49,816 nucleotides of DNA, taken from NCBI GenBank assembly GCA_017848965.1, contig JAFIHA010000011.1, positions 1 to 49,816 on the forward strand, written 5' to 3'. The notes under the pieces are model-generated. The model was not told where the DNA came from and made no database searches. It saw only the letters and a list, made by a program, of their open reading frames with translations. This DNA comes from Dechloromonas aromatica (nom. nud.) (lineage in GTDB: Bacteria > Pseudomonadota > Gammaproteobacteria > Burkholderiales > Rhodocyclaceae). Every line of letters starts with the position of its first letter. The first letter of the stretch is position 1. Made by a program: the position numbers and the translations under genes. Positions 17,234 through 28,105 of the stretch are shown here, piece after piece.

Positions 17234-18086
17234 AGGCGGCTTGCCGCTTCCCGTCCTGCTCGCCGTGCTGGCGGCGGCGCTGCTCCACGCCGGCTGGAAT
17301 GCGCTGATCCGCGGCGCCGGCGACAAGGGGCTGTACACCGTTTTGCTGCACGCCAGCAGCGGCTTCCTGGCGATCTTCGCGCTGTTCTTCCTGGGCCTGC
17401 CGGCGCCGGCCAGCTGGCCCTACGTCGGCGCCTCGGCGCTGCTCCACACGCTGTACATCGCCTGGCTGATGCGCGCCTACGACGGCGGCCAACTGGCGGT
17501 CAGCTACACGCTGATGCGCGGCCTGCCGCCGCTGCTGGTGGCGCTGGTCTCGGCGCCGCTGCTCGGCGAGCCGCTGGGCAGCGCCGGCTGGCTGGGGATT
17601 GCGGCGATCTGCGGCGGTGTCCTCGGCATCGGTTTTGCCGGCGGGCTGACGCCGGGCCGGGCGCTTGCCCATCCGGCCAGCCGCGCCGCCGCGCTCAACG
17701 CGCTGGCGATTGCCGCCTACACAGTGGTCGATGGCATCGGCGCGCGTCAGTCCGGCAACCCGCTGGCCTACGCGTGCATGCTCTTCGTCGGCGAACCGCT
17801 GCTCATCCTGCTCTGGCAGTACCGGCTGCGTGGTTCGCAGTTGCTCGCCTACTGCCGCAGTCACTGGCGGCTCGGCCTGCTCGGCGCCGCCTGTTCGACC
17901 AGCGCCTACGCGACCATCCTGTGGGCGATGACGCAGGCGCCGGTGGCGATGGTCGCCGCGCTGCGCGAAAGCTCGGTGGTTTTCGCAGTGCTGATCGGCA
18001 GCCTGTGGTTCAAGGAAGGGCGGCTGCGCCCTGGCCTGCTCGCCGGCGCTGGCGTGGTGCTCGGCATTTTCCTGCTGCGCACCTGA
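17226..18086 (+). CDS. EamA/DMT family transporter
   Basis: A 286-aa integral membrane protein with about ten hydrophobic segments arranged as two EamA repeats (start LLAVLAAALLHAGWNALIRG, second half AALNALAIAAYTVVDGIGAR; end RPGLLAGAGVVLGIFLL). GTG 17226 overlaps the pbfA stop by 8 bp, so the two genes are translationally linked. DMT proteins export or import small metabolites. Here it may move an aminophosphonate, or export an amino acid or amine by-product such as alanine, but the substrate cannot be read from sequence. Confidence 0.85.
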   Translation: MAEGGLPLPVLLAVLAAALLHAGWNALIRGAGDKGLYTVLLHASSGFLAIFALFFLGLPAPASWPYVGASALLHTLYIAWLMRAYDGGQLAVSYTLMRGLPPLLVALVSAPLLGEPLGSAGWLGIAAICGGVLGIGFAGGLTPGRALAHPASRAAALNALAIAAYTVVDGIGARQSGNPLAYACMLFVGEPLLILLWQYRLRGSQLLAYCRSHWRLGLLGAACSTSAYATILWAMTQAPVAMVAALRESSVVFAVLIGSLWFKEGRLRPGLLAGAGVVLGIFLLRT

Positions 18087-18150
18087 ACCTCTGGCGGCGC
18101 TGGCGGTCTGTGACGGGTAAGATGACCCTCAGCCCGCCTTTGGAAAGCCC

Positions 18151-18537
18151 ATGTCCCAAGCCATCATCCTCTTCGCCCACGGTGCCCGCGATCCCGAATG
18201 GGCTTCGCCGATGCGCCGGGTGCGCGCCGCCATCTTGGCCAATGCGCCGCAACTGGCGGTCGAACTCGCCTTCCTCGAATTCATGGCCCCCGACCTGCCG
18301 GCCTGCGTCGCCGAGCTGGCCGGGTGCGGCGCGCGGCGCATCCTGATCCTGCCGATGTTCATCGCCCAGGGCGGGCACCTGAAACGCGAAGTCCCGGAAA
18401 TCGTCGCCCATCTGCGCGCCGCCTGGCCGGCGATCGAGTTTTCGCTGGGCCGGGCGATCGGCGAGGAGGAGAGCGTCGTTCAGGCGATGGCCGCCGCGGC
18501 GCTCAATGCATCGACGGTAGCGGGTGCGTCCGCTTGA
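18151..18537 (+). CDS. CbiX/SirB-like chelatase family protein
   Basis: A 128-aa single-domain CbiX-type protein. Start AIILFAHGARD carries the metal-binding histidine H10, and the second ligand H76 is in PMFIAQGGHLKREVPEIV. Short forms like this dimerise to form the chelatase that inserts Co2+ or Fe2+ (or Ni2+) into sirohydrochlorin. No other tetrapyrrole gene is adjacent, so the metal and pathway (sirohaem, cobalamin or F430-like) cannot be chosen. Its last 35 bp overlap the end of the convergent gene. Confidence 0.88.
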   Translation: MSQAIILFAHGARDPEWASPMRRVRAAILANAPQLAVELAFLEFMAPDLPACVAELAGCGARRILILPMFIAQGGHLKREVPEIVAHLRAAWPAIEFSLGRAIGEEESVVQAMAAAALNASTVAGASA

Positions 18538-18772
18538 GGTGTTCGTAGGTTTCCATCAGCTCGATCACTCGCTGGTTTTCGCCAGCGGCGAGCGCCTGTT
18601 GCATGTTTTCGAGGATCATCGCGTGCAACTGGCAGACGCCTTCCGGCGTACATAGCAGTACTTCGCTCAGTTCCGCGGCTATTGCCAGCGGCAGATGCTC
18701 GTGTTCGGCGATGGCTTCGATTTCGCCGCGATCAAGGTCGCAGTAATCGAGAACGTCTTGCATGGACAACAT
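18503..18772 (-). CDS. Conserved small all-helical protein, function unknown
   Basis: An 89-aa protein starting MLSMQDVLDYCDLDRGEIEA with predicted helices only and many acidic residues; no known catalytic motif. ATG 18772 has a strong AGGAGGAG Shine-Dalgarno 6 nt upstream, which supports it over the longer frame. The sequence reads like a stable cytosolic protein rather than an accident of composition. It converges on the cbiX-like gene with a 35-bp coding overlap, so the two mRNAs share complementary 3' ends. Confidence 0.75.
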   Translation of the reverse strand: MLSMQDVLDYCDLDRGEIEAIAEHEHLPLAIAAELSEVLLCTPEGVCQLHAMILENMQQALAAGENQRVIELMETYEHLKRTHPLPSMH

Positions 18773-18893
18773 GGGATCTCCTCCTGGCAGAAGCGGCGAG
18801 CGCCGTTGGTTTCTGTCTGTCCGCCTTGTCATCGTTGTCGGTGGAGGACTACTGCTTTAGTTATAGCAGCTTATTGCGGCCGGGCAAAGGTGC

Positions 18894-19667
18894 TCAGAAG
18901 GCCAGCGTTGCGCTCTCGTCCGTTGCCGCCTGACGCAGGCGTCGCAGCAGCGGGCGCAGGTCGAGCCGGGTCTGTTGGCGCAGCGCCTGGGCGCGCTTCT
19001 CCAGGTCGACGAAGGAAACCTGCACCGCTTGCGCGTCGCGGCCGAACACGATGGTGTTGCCGCTGGTGCATTCCGGCAACTGCAGGATCTGCCCGGAAAA
19101 CGCCTCGGCGATGCGCTCGACGCTGCGCGCAAAACCCTTCTCGCGCAGCAGGTTGACGCAGAACAGGCCGTCGTCGTTGAGGTGGCTGCGGCAGGCCTGG
19201 TAGAAACCCGGGGTGTCGAGCATGCCGGGGCGGCCGTCGGCGCCGAAGCCGTCGGAGAGGATGAGGTCGAAGCGGCGTTTCGTGCTTTCCAGGTAGTCGG
19301 CGCCGCAGGCGATCTCGACATGCAGGCGGCGCGGGTCGTCGGGCAGGCGGAAGTACTGGCGGGCGACGAACTCGACCTGCGGGTTGATCTCGACGACGGT
19401 GATCCGGCAATCGGGAAAGTTGCGGTACAGGAACTTCGCCAGGGAACCGGCGCCGAGGCCGATCAGCAGGACATTGCGCGGCCAGCGCGGGGCCTCGCGC
19501 AGGAGCAGCCCGGCCATCATGTCGCGGGTGTATTCGAGCAGCAGCGACCACGGCCGGGCGATGCGCATGGCGCCCTGGATCCAGTCGGAACCGAAATGCA
19601 GACAGCGAACCCCATCCTCCTCGCTGATGTCGATGGCGTGGCGGGGCGGTGTTGGGCGGGTTTTCAT
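18894..19667 (-). CDS. Spermidine synthase-like methyltransferase-fold protein
   Basis: A 257-aa protein with the polyamine aminopropyltransferase/SAM-methyltransferase Rossmann fold: VLLIGLGAGSLAKFLY (nucleotide-binding loop), ITVVEINPQVEFVARQYF (acidic end of strand 2) and FDLILSDGFGADG in the active-site strand, where the usual D-S-x-D-P of spermidine synthases reads S-D-G-F-G. This suggests a relative of SpeE with altered activity. tRNA-Arg lies just upstream on the same strand. Confidence 0.8.
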   Translation of the reverse strand: MKTRPTPPRHAIDISEEDGVRCLHFGSDWIQGAMRIARPWSLLLEYTRDMMAGLLLREAPRWPRNVLLIGLGAGSLAKFLYRNFPDCRITVVEINPQVEFVARQYFRLPDDPRRLHVEIACGADYLESTKRRFDLILSDGFGADGRPGMLDTPGFYQACRSHLNDDGLFCVNLLREKGFARSVERIAEAFSGQILQLPECTSGNTIVFGRDAQAVQVSFVDLEKRAQALRQQTRLDLRPLLRRLRQAATDESATLAF

Positions 19668-19684
19668 CGGGTTCGCAGGCGGGG

Positions 19685-19759
19685 TGGCGCCCCCAGGTGG
19701 AATCGAACCACCAATTCGCCCTTAGGAGGGGCGTGTTATATCCATTTAACTATGGAGGC
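19685..19759 (-). tRNA. tRNA-Arg (anticodon CCT)
   Basis: Minus-strand cloverleaf: acceptor GCCTCCA pairs with TGGGGGC, discriminator G, and CCA encoded at 19685-19687. The anticodon loop CTCCTAA gives anticodon CCT, which reads the arginine codon AGG. T-loop GTTCGATTCC is present. About 75 nt including CCA. Confidence 0.93.
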
Positions 19760-19851
19760 GTGCCGATTTGGCGGGCAGGCGCGCATTGTACCGGCTGGCC
19801 GACCCTTGTGATAGATTGGCCGGACGACAAATCACAAAAATGGAGACAAAA

Positions 19852-21894
19852 ATGGGGAGGACTTTTTCCAGTCGGCCGATCGCCCAGCAACTGATCATTG
19901 CCCTGGTCGGTGCGCTGCTGCTGGTGTTCACGGGGATGACGGCGGTCGTCCAGTGGCGCGCCGATGGCGCGGCGCTGAGCGTCGCCGAGAACAATCTGGC
20001 GCACGAGGCGAAGCTGATGGCGGGAACGCTCGATTCGCTATTCGAGGCGGTGCGCGACCGCGGTAACCGGCAGTCGGATTTCTTCCTGCGCTACCTCAAC
20101 GGCACGCCGCAACCGGGTGCCGAACTGGTCCGTACCGGCGATGTCGATTTGCCGGTGGTCCGCCTCGGTAACGAGGTGCTCAACGCCAACGAGCGCATCC
20201 TCAAGGCCTTCCAGACGCTGACCGGCGACGAGGCGGCGCTGCTCGTCCTGCGCGACGGCAAGGTCTACCGGCTGGCCACGCTGTTGCGCGACAAGGACGG
20301 CAAGCCGATGCACGGCGTGCCGGTCAAGGCCGACGACCCGGTGACGCTGTCGCTGCTCGCCGGCAAGGATTACCAGGGGCTGGCGGTGCGCGGTGGCAAG
20401 TACTACTTCAGCACCGTGCGCCTGTTGCACGACGCCAGCGGCAAGGCCTGGGGCGCCATTTCCGTGCGTGTCGCCCTCGAGGAAGAACTGAAGCGCATCC
20501 GCGCCCAGTTCGGCAGCATCGTCGCCGGCACCACCGGTTACGTCTATATCGTGCGGCCGGTTGGCGACAAGGGCGACGGCGAGTTCGTCCTGCATCCGAA
20601 ATTCCAGGAAAAGCTGCTCTCCGAAGTCGATGTGCCGGCGACGGCAAAGAACGCAGTATCCGAAATCCTTGTCCGCAAGAATGGCGCCTACCGCTACCAG
20701 ATGCCCGACGGTACCGGCGGCGAACGGGAGAAGATCGTCGTCGCCGCGACCTCGGAAGCCTGGGGGTGGACGGTCGCCACCGGCAGCTGGCTCGACGAAT
20801 ATCTGGAAGAGAGTCACGCCTTGCGCGATCTGGTCATCGCGATCAGCATCGTCGCCGCCCTGGTGCTCGCGGTGATCACTTTCTGGCTGGTCAATTCCCG
20901 GCTGCGCGGCTTGTCGCAACTGGTCGGCGAGGTGGCCAAGGTCAGTTCCGGCGACCTTCGGGTCAGCGTCAGCGATGCCGATCCGGCCAGCCGCAACGAG
21001 GTGCACGTGATCGCCAGCGCCTTCAACGAGATGGCAGCCAGCATGCGCCGGCTGGTCAGCGGCGCGGCGCAGACCTCGGGGCAGGTCGGCGACGCCGCGC
21101 ATGCCTTGCAGGAGGCCGCGCAGAGCGCCCTGGAAAGCGCCGGCCAGGCGTCGCAGTCGGCCTCCGGCATCGCCGCCTCGGTCGAGCAGCTATCGGTGAG
21201 CATCTCGCAGGTCGCCGACAATGCCAACCATGCGGCGGAGATTTCCGAAAACTCGAAGGCGGTCACCGCCAGCGGCCGCCAGGTCGTCACCCGGACCATG
21301 CAGGAGCTGGAGCGGGTGGCCGGCGACATCGGCGAGTCGGCAGTGCTGATCGAGTCGCTGGGCGAGCGCTCGAAGCAGATTTCCAGCGTCGTCGGCGTCA
21401 TCCGCGAGATCGCCGAGCAGACCAACCTGCTTGCCCTCAACGCGGCGATCGAGGCGGCGCGGGCCGGCGAGCAGGGGCGCGGCTTCGCCGTCGTCGCCGA
21501 CGAGGTGCGCAAGCTGGCCGAGCGCACCGCGCTGTCGACGCAGGAAATCTCCTCGACGGTGACGGCGATCCTGCAGGAGACGGCCAATGCCGTCGAACGC
21601 ATGCAGGCGGTCAGTGGCAACATGAGCAGCAGCGTCGGCCTGGCGCGCGAAGCCGGCGAAGCGCTCAACAGCATCGACGCCCGTGTCCAGGAAACGGTCG
21701 GCGTGGTCATGCACATTGCCGAAGGCACCCGCGAACAGAGCGCCGCCAGCCAGGAAATCGCCCGTCTCGTCGAACGCATTGCCCAGGCCGCCGAGGGCAC
21801 CAACGAACGCGCGCTGGGCAACCGGCAGCGGGCGCAGGAACTGGAACACCTGGCCAACGAGCTGCAGGCACAACTTTCCCGTTTCACCACCTGA
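19852..21894 (+). CDS. Methyl-accepting chemotaxis protein
   Basis: A 680-aa chemoreceptor. TM1 about 13-34 ([19 protein letters not shown]), a large periplasmic Cache-type sensor (about 35-320; [43 protein letters not shown]), TM2 about 327-349, HAMP ([21 protein letters not shown]), and a cytoplasmic signalling coiled coil whose hairpin tip [20 protein letters not shown] lies near 522. The tail ends LSRFTT with no CheR-binding pentapeptide. ATG 19852 is preferred (GGAG 6 nt upstream) over ATG 19840. Ligand unknown; Cache sensors of this kind often bind organic acids. Confidence 0.92.
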   Translation: MGRTFSSRPIAQQLIIALVGALLLVFTGMTAVVQWRADGAALSVAENNLAHEAKLMAGTLDSLFEAVRDRGNRQSDFFLRYLNGTPQPGAELVRTGDVDLPVVRLGNEVLNANERILKAFQTLTGDEAALLVLRDGKVYRLATLLRDKDGKPMHGVPVKADDPVTLSLLAGKDYQGLAVRGGKYYFSTVRLLHDASGKAWGAISVRVALEEELKRIRAQFGSIVAGTTGYVYIVRPVGDKGDGEFVLHPKFQEKLLSEVDVPATAKNAVSEILVRKNGAYRYQMPDGTGGEREKIVVAATSEAWGWTVATGSWLDEYLEESHALRDLVIAISIVAALVLAVITFWLVNSRLRGLSQLVGEVAKVSSGDLRVSVSDADPASRNEVHVIASAFNEMAASMRRLVSGAAQTSGQVGDAAHALQEAAQSALESAGQASQSASGIAASVEQLSVSISQVADNANHAAEISENSKAVTASGRQVVTRTMQELERVAGDIGESAVLIESLGERSKQISSVVGVIREIAEQTNLLALNAAIEAARAGEQGRGFAVVADEVRKLAERTALSTQEISSTVTAILQETANAVERMQAVSGNMSSSVGLAREAGEALNSIDARVQETVGVVMHIAEGTREQSAASQEIARLVERIAQAAEGTNERALGNRQRAQELEHLANELQAQLSRFTT

Positions 21895-21924
21895 ACGATT
21901 AGAATCCTGCCATTCCCATTACAT

Positions 21925-21948
21925 CGGCGCCTTGCGGGGCGCCGTTTT
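21925..21948 (+). terminator. Terminator after the chemoreceptor gene
   Basis: CGGCGCC pairs with GGCGCCG around a 6-nt loop and is followed by TTTT, 30 bp after the chemoreceptor stop and 12 bp before uup. Confidence 0.75.
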
Positions 21949-21959
21949 CATTGCCTCCC

Positions 21960-23882
<1,923 letters not shown>

Positions 23883-23901
23883 AAGCGGCAATCGAAACGC
23901 C

Positions 23902-25107
23902 ATGAACCTGCCCCGAACTTCCTGGCGCACGCCGCTGCTGATCCTGGTCATCGGTGGCCTGATCCTCACCCTGTCGATGGGCGTGCGCCACACCGCCGGC
24001 CTCTTCCTGCAGCCGATGACGATGGCGCACGGCTGGAGCCGCGAGACCTTCTCCTTCGCCATCGCCATCCAGAACCTGGTCTGGGGGCTGGCCTCGCCGT
24101 TTGCCGGGGCTTTTGCCGACCGCCACGGTGCCGGCCGCACCGTGTTTGTTGCCGCGCTCCTTTACGCGCTGGGCCTGGTGCTGATGGCGCAGGCCAGTTC
24201 GCCGCTCGCCTTCGACCTGTCGGCCGGCGTGCTGATCGGTCTCGGCCTGTCGGGGACGACTTTTGCCGTGATCATGGGCGTCATCGGCCGCCACACGACG
24301 CCGGAGCGGCGCAGCCTGGCGCTCGGCATCGCCGGCGCCGGCGGCTCCTTCGGTCAGTTCGCGGTGCTGCCGATTGGCCAGGCGCTGATCAACGCCTGGG
24401 GCTGGCAGAGCGCGCTGGTCCTGCTCGCCTGCGGCGTCGGCCTGATCGCTCCGCTGGCGTATGCCATGGCCGACGGCCACAAGCCGGCCGCCGGCGGCGG
24501 CCAGTCGATCGGCGAGGCACTGCGCGAGGCGGGTACGCAGAAGAGCTTCCACTACCTGTTCTGGGGCTATTTCGTGTGCGGCTTCCAGACCGCCTTCATC
24601 ATGCTCCACCTGCCGTCCTTCCTGGTCGACGGCGGCCTGAGCGCCAACGTCGGCATGACCGCGGTGGCGCTGATCGGCCTGTTCAACATCTTCGGTTCCT
24701 TCTTCTTCGGCTGGGCCGGCGGGCGCGGCAGCAAGAAGAACCTGCTGGTGGCGATCTACGCGATACGCGGCGTGGCCATCCTGATCTTCATGCTGCTGCC
24801 GCTGACGACGGCGAGCGCCTGGGGCTTCGCAGCGGTGATGGGCATCCTCTGGCTGGGCACGGTGCCGCTGACGAATGGTCTGGTGGCGCAGATCTTCGGC
24901 CTGCGCTACCTGTCGATGCTGGCCGGCATCGTCTTCCTCGGCCACCAGTTGGGCAGCTTCCTCGGCGCCTGGCTGGGCGGACGGATCTTCGACGAGACCG
25001 GCTCTTACAGTCTGGCGTGGACGATTTCCATCGTCCTCTCGGTGCTGGCCGCGCTCTGTTCCTGGCCGGTCAACGAAAAGCCGCTGCTGCGGCCCGCCGG
25101 CGCGTGA
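23902..25107 (+). CDS. MFS transporter, monocarboxylate-porter-like
   Basis: A 401-aa protein with twelve predicted membrane helices. The MFS motif A region reads GAFADRHGAGRTVFV between helices 2 and 3. The opening (SMGVRHTAGLFLQPMTMAHGWSRETFSFAIAIQN) and the central loop before helix 7 resemble MCT/oxalate-formate-antiporter-like members. Substrate cannot be named. It begins 19 bp after uup and overlaps the start of a 44-aa membrane protein. Confidence 0.88.
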   Translation: MNLPRTSWRTPLLILVIGGLILTLSMGVRHTAGLFLQPMTMAHGWSRETFSFAIAIQNLVWGLASPFAGAFADRHGAGRTVFVAALLYALGLVLMAQASSPLAFDLSAGVLIGLGLSGTTFAVIMGVIGRHTTPERRSLALGIAGAGGSFGQFAVLPIGQALINAWGWQSALVLLACGVGLIAPLAYAMADGHKPAAGGGQSIGEALREAGTQKSFHYLFWGYFVCGFQTAFIMLHLPSFLVDGGLSANVGMTAVALIGLFNIFGSFFFGWAGGRGSKKNLLVAIYAIRGVAILIFMLLPLTTASAWGFAAVMGILWLGTVPLTNGLVAQIFGLRYLSMLAGIVFLGHQLGSFLGAWLGGRIFDETGSYSLAWTISIVLSVLAALCSWPVNEKPLLRPAGA

Positions 25108-25238
25108 AGCCGCACTGGAAATCCGTGCTCGCCGGGGCTGGCATCGCCGCCCTGCTGATCCTGCTGGCGTTGATCTTCATGGCCTACCAGATGCCGGAGC
25201 TGCTGCTCGACTGGGCCAACCTCAATTACTGCGGTTGA
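25104..25238 (+). CDS. Small single-pass membrane protein
   Basis: A 44-aa frame starting GTG 25104 (GTGA overlap with the MFS stop) and reading MKPHWKSVLAGAGIAALLIL ... ANLNYCG. A basic N-terminus, one 20-residue hydrophobic helix (LAGAGIAALLILLALIFMAY) and a short polar tail ending in Cys suggest an N-in single-pass protein. The direct overlap suggests co-translation with the transporter and a possible accessory role, which is inference. It overlaps the convergent HDOD gene by 13 bp. Confidence 0.6.
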   Translation: MKPHWKSVLAGAGIAALLILLALIFMAYQMPELLLDWANLNYCG

Positions 25239-26077
25239 TCGCCGGCGTTGCCGTTCGGCACGCCGAGATGCTGGCGTACCGCTTCCAGGTTGAGGTTGAG
25301 CAGGGCACCGATCTCGCGGTAATCGTCGGGTAGCGCCGGATTGTCCCAGCCCCGCGCCGAATGGCGTGCCAGGCGGACGGCCAGCGAGACGTTGCGGACG
25401 CGCGGACTGTCGCCCTGGCTGTCGTCGATCAACAAGCTGAGCAATTCCGGCAGGTGCCAGACCTTGCACAGGGCGAGCTGGATTTCCTGAAACGTCAGGC
25501 CGAGCACCTGCTGCTGGGCGTCGGCGCTGCGCATCCCGGGATTGGCCTGGAGCAGCGCCTGGATGCGCAGGCCCAGCGCCGGCGCGAAACACCAGACGAG
25601 GATTTCGGCGAGGTCGTGGAGTAGCGCGGCGATGCGCACTTCCTCCAGGTTGATGTCGTGGCGCCAGATCGCCCAGTCCTGCGCGTAGTCGGCGGCGCGC
25701 TGGGCGCGGCGGACGATGTGGAGGACGCCGAGCAGGGCGTGCGGATCGCCGCCGTGCAGCGTGTTCTCGATCGTCGGCAGGGCGTCGAAGCGGCGGAAGA
25801 AGGGAAACAGGCCCGACATCATCACGGCGCCGGCGATGGTGGCGATGTCGTGCTGCAGCGAGCGGCCACGGAAGGGCTGGATGTAGGCGAGCACGCGCAC
25901 GGTCATGATCGGGTCGCGCAGGATCAGCTGGGCCAGTTCGCGGGCGTCCAGGGTGTCGAGGTCGGCGCGCATTTCGTCGAGTCGGCGTCGGGTGGCGCGC
26001 AGAACCGGCAGGCTGTTGTTGCTGAACAGCAGCACCCAGGCATCGCGGTCGGGCAGGGGGGCGTCGATCATGCGCAT
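25226..26077 (-). CDS. HDOD domain protein
   Basis: A 283-aa protein whose body is an HDOD domain: LAQLILRDPIMTVRVLAYI (helical entry), ATIAGAVMMSGLFPFF, an HD-like centre IAALLHDLAEILVW, and helices to the C-terminus. HDOD proteins keep the HD-hydrolase fold but mostly lack catalysis and serve signalling roles. Here the HD pair is present in LLHDLAE. ATG 26077 or 26071 is the likely start; the long upstream frame runs under the next gene and is ignored. Divergent from the metallo-beta-lactamase gene. Confidence 0.8.
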   Translation of the reverse strand: MRMIDAPLPDRDAWVLLFSNNSLPVLRATRRRLDEMRADLDTLDARELAQLILRDPIMTVRVLAYIQPFRGRSLQHDIATIAGAVMMSGLFPFFRRFDALPTIENTLHGGDPHALLGVLHIVRRAQRAADYAQDWAIWRHDINLEEVRIAALLHDLAEILVWCFAPALGLRIQALLQANPGMRSADAQQQVLGLTFQEIQLALCKVWHLPELLSLLIDDSQGDSPRVRNVSLAVRLARHSARGWDNPALPDDYREIGALLNLNLEAVRQHLGVPNGNAGDQPQ

Positions 26078-26194
26078 CTCGCTCGCAGAACGGGCGGCGG
26101 GCCCGGATGGCAGGCAGTGTAAGGGCCGGGCTGACGGCGGGCAAGCCTGCCGCCATGCGATAATCGCCGCCCTTGTCCATTCTTCCGTTTCGCC

Positions 26195-26836
26195 ATGCGC
26201 CATCAGATCGTTCCCGTCACTCCCTTCGAGCAGAACTGCACCCTGTTCTGGTGCGAGAAGACCCGTCAGGCGGCGGTCATCGATCCCGGCGGCGATGTCG
26301 ATCGCATCCTCGCCGCGCTGGCGGCAGAGGGGCTGACGCTGGCCAAGGTGCTGGTGACGCACGGCCACATCGACCACGCCGGCGGTGTCGCCGCGCTGGT
26401 CGCCAGAACCGGCGTGCCGATCGAGGGGCCGCAGGCCGAAGACGCCTTCTGGATCGACGCCATGGGGCAGCAGAGCCGGATGTTCGGCTTCCCGGACACG
26501 GCGCCCTTCACCCCGGACCGCTGGCTGGTCGATGGCGACAAAGTGCGTTTCGGCGAGGTCGAACTCGACGTGCTGCACTGCCCCGGCCACACGCCGGGAC
26601 ACGTCGTCTTCTTCCATGCGCCGAGCCGCCTGGCGCAGGTTGGCGACGTGCTGTTCCAAGGCTCGATCGGGCGCACCGATTTCCCGCGTGGCGACCACGC
26701 GACGCTGATCGCCTCGATCAAGGACAAGCTGTTCCCGCTCGGCGACGACGTCGCCTTCATTCCCGGTCACGGGCCGATGTCGACGCTGGGCGAGGAGCGC
26801 CGCTACAACCCCTTTCTCAGCGGTCGTTTCGGCTGA
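26195..26836 (+). CDS. MBL-fold metallo-hydrolase, glyoxalase II-like
   Basis: A 213-aa metallo-beta-lactamase-fold hydrolase: metal motif [10 protein letters not shown] (H56, H58, D60, H61), then [12 protein letters not shown], the bridging aspartate in [14 protein letters not shown], and a final histidine in [10 protein letters not shown]. The [11 protein letters not shown] segment is typical of the YcbL/glyoxalase II-like group, which hydrolyses thioesters such as S-lactoylglutathione. It lacks the C-terminal substrate domain of true glyoxalase II. Its stop abuts the convergent EAL-HDOD gene. Confidence 0.9.
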   Translation: MRHQIVPVTPFEQNCTLFWCEKTRQAAVIDPGGDVDRILAALAAEGLTLAKVLVTHGHIDHAGGVAALVARTGVPIEGPQAEDAFWIDAMGQQSRMFGFPDTAPFTPDRWLVDGDKVRFGEVELDVLHCPGHTPGHVVFFHAPSRLAQVGDVLFQGSIGRTDFPRGDHATLIASIKDKLFPLGDDVAFIPGHGPMSTLGEERRYNPFLSGRFG

Positions 26837-27988
26837 TCAAGCGGCGACGTGGATGCGCCCGGCCCATTGCAGTGCCTGCATCTGGGCGTCGCGGAAACGG
26901 TCCGGAGCAATCGCCAGTTCGTCGAGCAGCCCGGCGGCGATTGCGTAATTGCGCCGGTCGGCGGCATCCAGCGCCCGCAGCAGTTTGCCGGCCGGGCCGG
27001 CGTGATGCGCCAGGGCATCGTTGATCGCCGGCGCCAGCGGCAGTTGCTGCAGGATTTCCGGCATCGACATGTTGAGCAGGACATCGAGCAGCGAAAAGCT
27101 GCCGATCATGAAGGCGCCGTCGCCAGTTGTGGCCGGCTCGGCCTGGGCGGCGAAGTTCTGCGTCAGCAGTTCCATCAGCCGGCCGCGCACCGCCGCCTTG
27201 TAGAGCAGCGGGTTGGGGTGGAGGTCGTTGTCCGGATCGGCGTAAACCAGGAGTTGCAACCAGCGCTGCAACTGCCGGCGGCCAAGCATGTTGATCGCCT
27301 GGGAGAAGCAGGTGATCGGCGTGCGCGGTGCCATCGCCGCCGAATTGACCAGGCGCAGCAGGCTGTAGGAGAGTTTGCTCTCCTGGCGGAAGACTTCGTC
27401 GAGCTCGGCGGTGTCGGCGTCCTGGGCAATCAGGGCGAGCAGCCTGAGCATCTTCTGGCGCGTCGTGTCGGCCTTCCTGCCGTTGGCGCTGCGCGTCAGC
27501 AGGTATTCGCCGGTGCAGAAGGTGCAGGCGTTGGCCAGTGCCCAGTCGCGGTCGCTGTGCGTCTGCACCTCGGTGGCGACGATCACCGTGCGCGTCGCCA
27601 GGCCGAGCAGCGTGTACGGCGCTTGGACACGTGCCTGACTGACCGGCAGCAGCAGGTAATCCCAGGCGCCGCTCGCCGGTAGTTTGCGCTCCGGGGCAGC
27701 GATCAGGCCCAGCTTGCGTTTCATTTGGCGCAGGGCGGCTTCCAGTTCGCTGGCGTCTTCCCCCCCGGCGCGGAAGCAGGCGATGATGCGCTCGGCGCTG
27801 CTGGCGGCGAGCGGCGAGGCGGCCAGAAACCAGGGCTGGCGATGGTCGAAACCATCGAACAGCGGGTGGGCAGGGATCGCCTGGTCAGTCGGGCTGGCCG
27901 TCGAGTCGTTGCTCTCGACGAAATAGGCGGCATGGCGGTCGCCGTGGTCGAGCAGGGGGTGGATGAAATCGTAGCCGGGCAGAGGCAT
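26837..27988 (-). CDS. HDOD protein with degenerate EAL-like N-terminal region
   Basis: A 383-aa protein laid out like YuxH-type EAL-HDOD fusions. The N-terminal third (about 1-165) occupies the EAL position but shows no ExL motif or metal ligands (it opens YAAYFVESND-like, not EAL). The C-terminal HDOD domain runs from RLLALIAQDADTAELDEVFRQESKLSYSLLRLVNSA through the FSQAINMLGRRQLQRWLQLL helix. Such proteins usually bind cyclic-di-GMP poorly or act as signalling scaffolds. ATG 27988 gives MPLPGYDFIHPLL; earlier in-frame codons run under the AlkA gene. Confidence 0.78.
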   Translation of the reverse strand: MPLPGYDFIHPLLDHGDRHAAYFVESNDSTASPTDQAIPAHPLFDGFDHRQPWFLAASPLAASSAERIIACFRAGGEDASELEAALRQMKRKLGLIAAPERKLPASGAWDYLLLPVSQARVQAPYTLLGLATRTVIVATEVQTHSDRDWALANACTFCTGEYLLTRSANGRKADTTRQKMLRLLALIAQDADTAELDEVFRQESKLSYSLLRLVNSAAMAPRTPITCFSQAINMLGRRQLQRWLQLLVYADPDNDLHPNPLLYKAAVRGRLMELLTQNFAAQAEPATTGDGAFMIGSFSLLDVLLNMSMPEILQQLPLAPAINDALAHHAGPAGKLLRALDAADRRNYAIAAGLLDELAIAPDRFRDAQMQALQWAGRIHVAA

Positions 27989-28105
27989 GGCGGGCTTCTT
28001 GGTGGTTTTGGCCGATATTAGCAAATCTTTACCTGCAACAAGATGGGGCGGTGCGACGATTTTTCGGCGTTGGCCGGGTGTCGGCCTTGTGGGATGATGC
28101 GGGTG

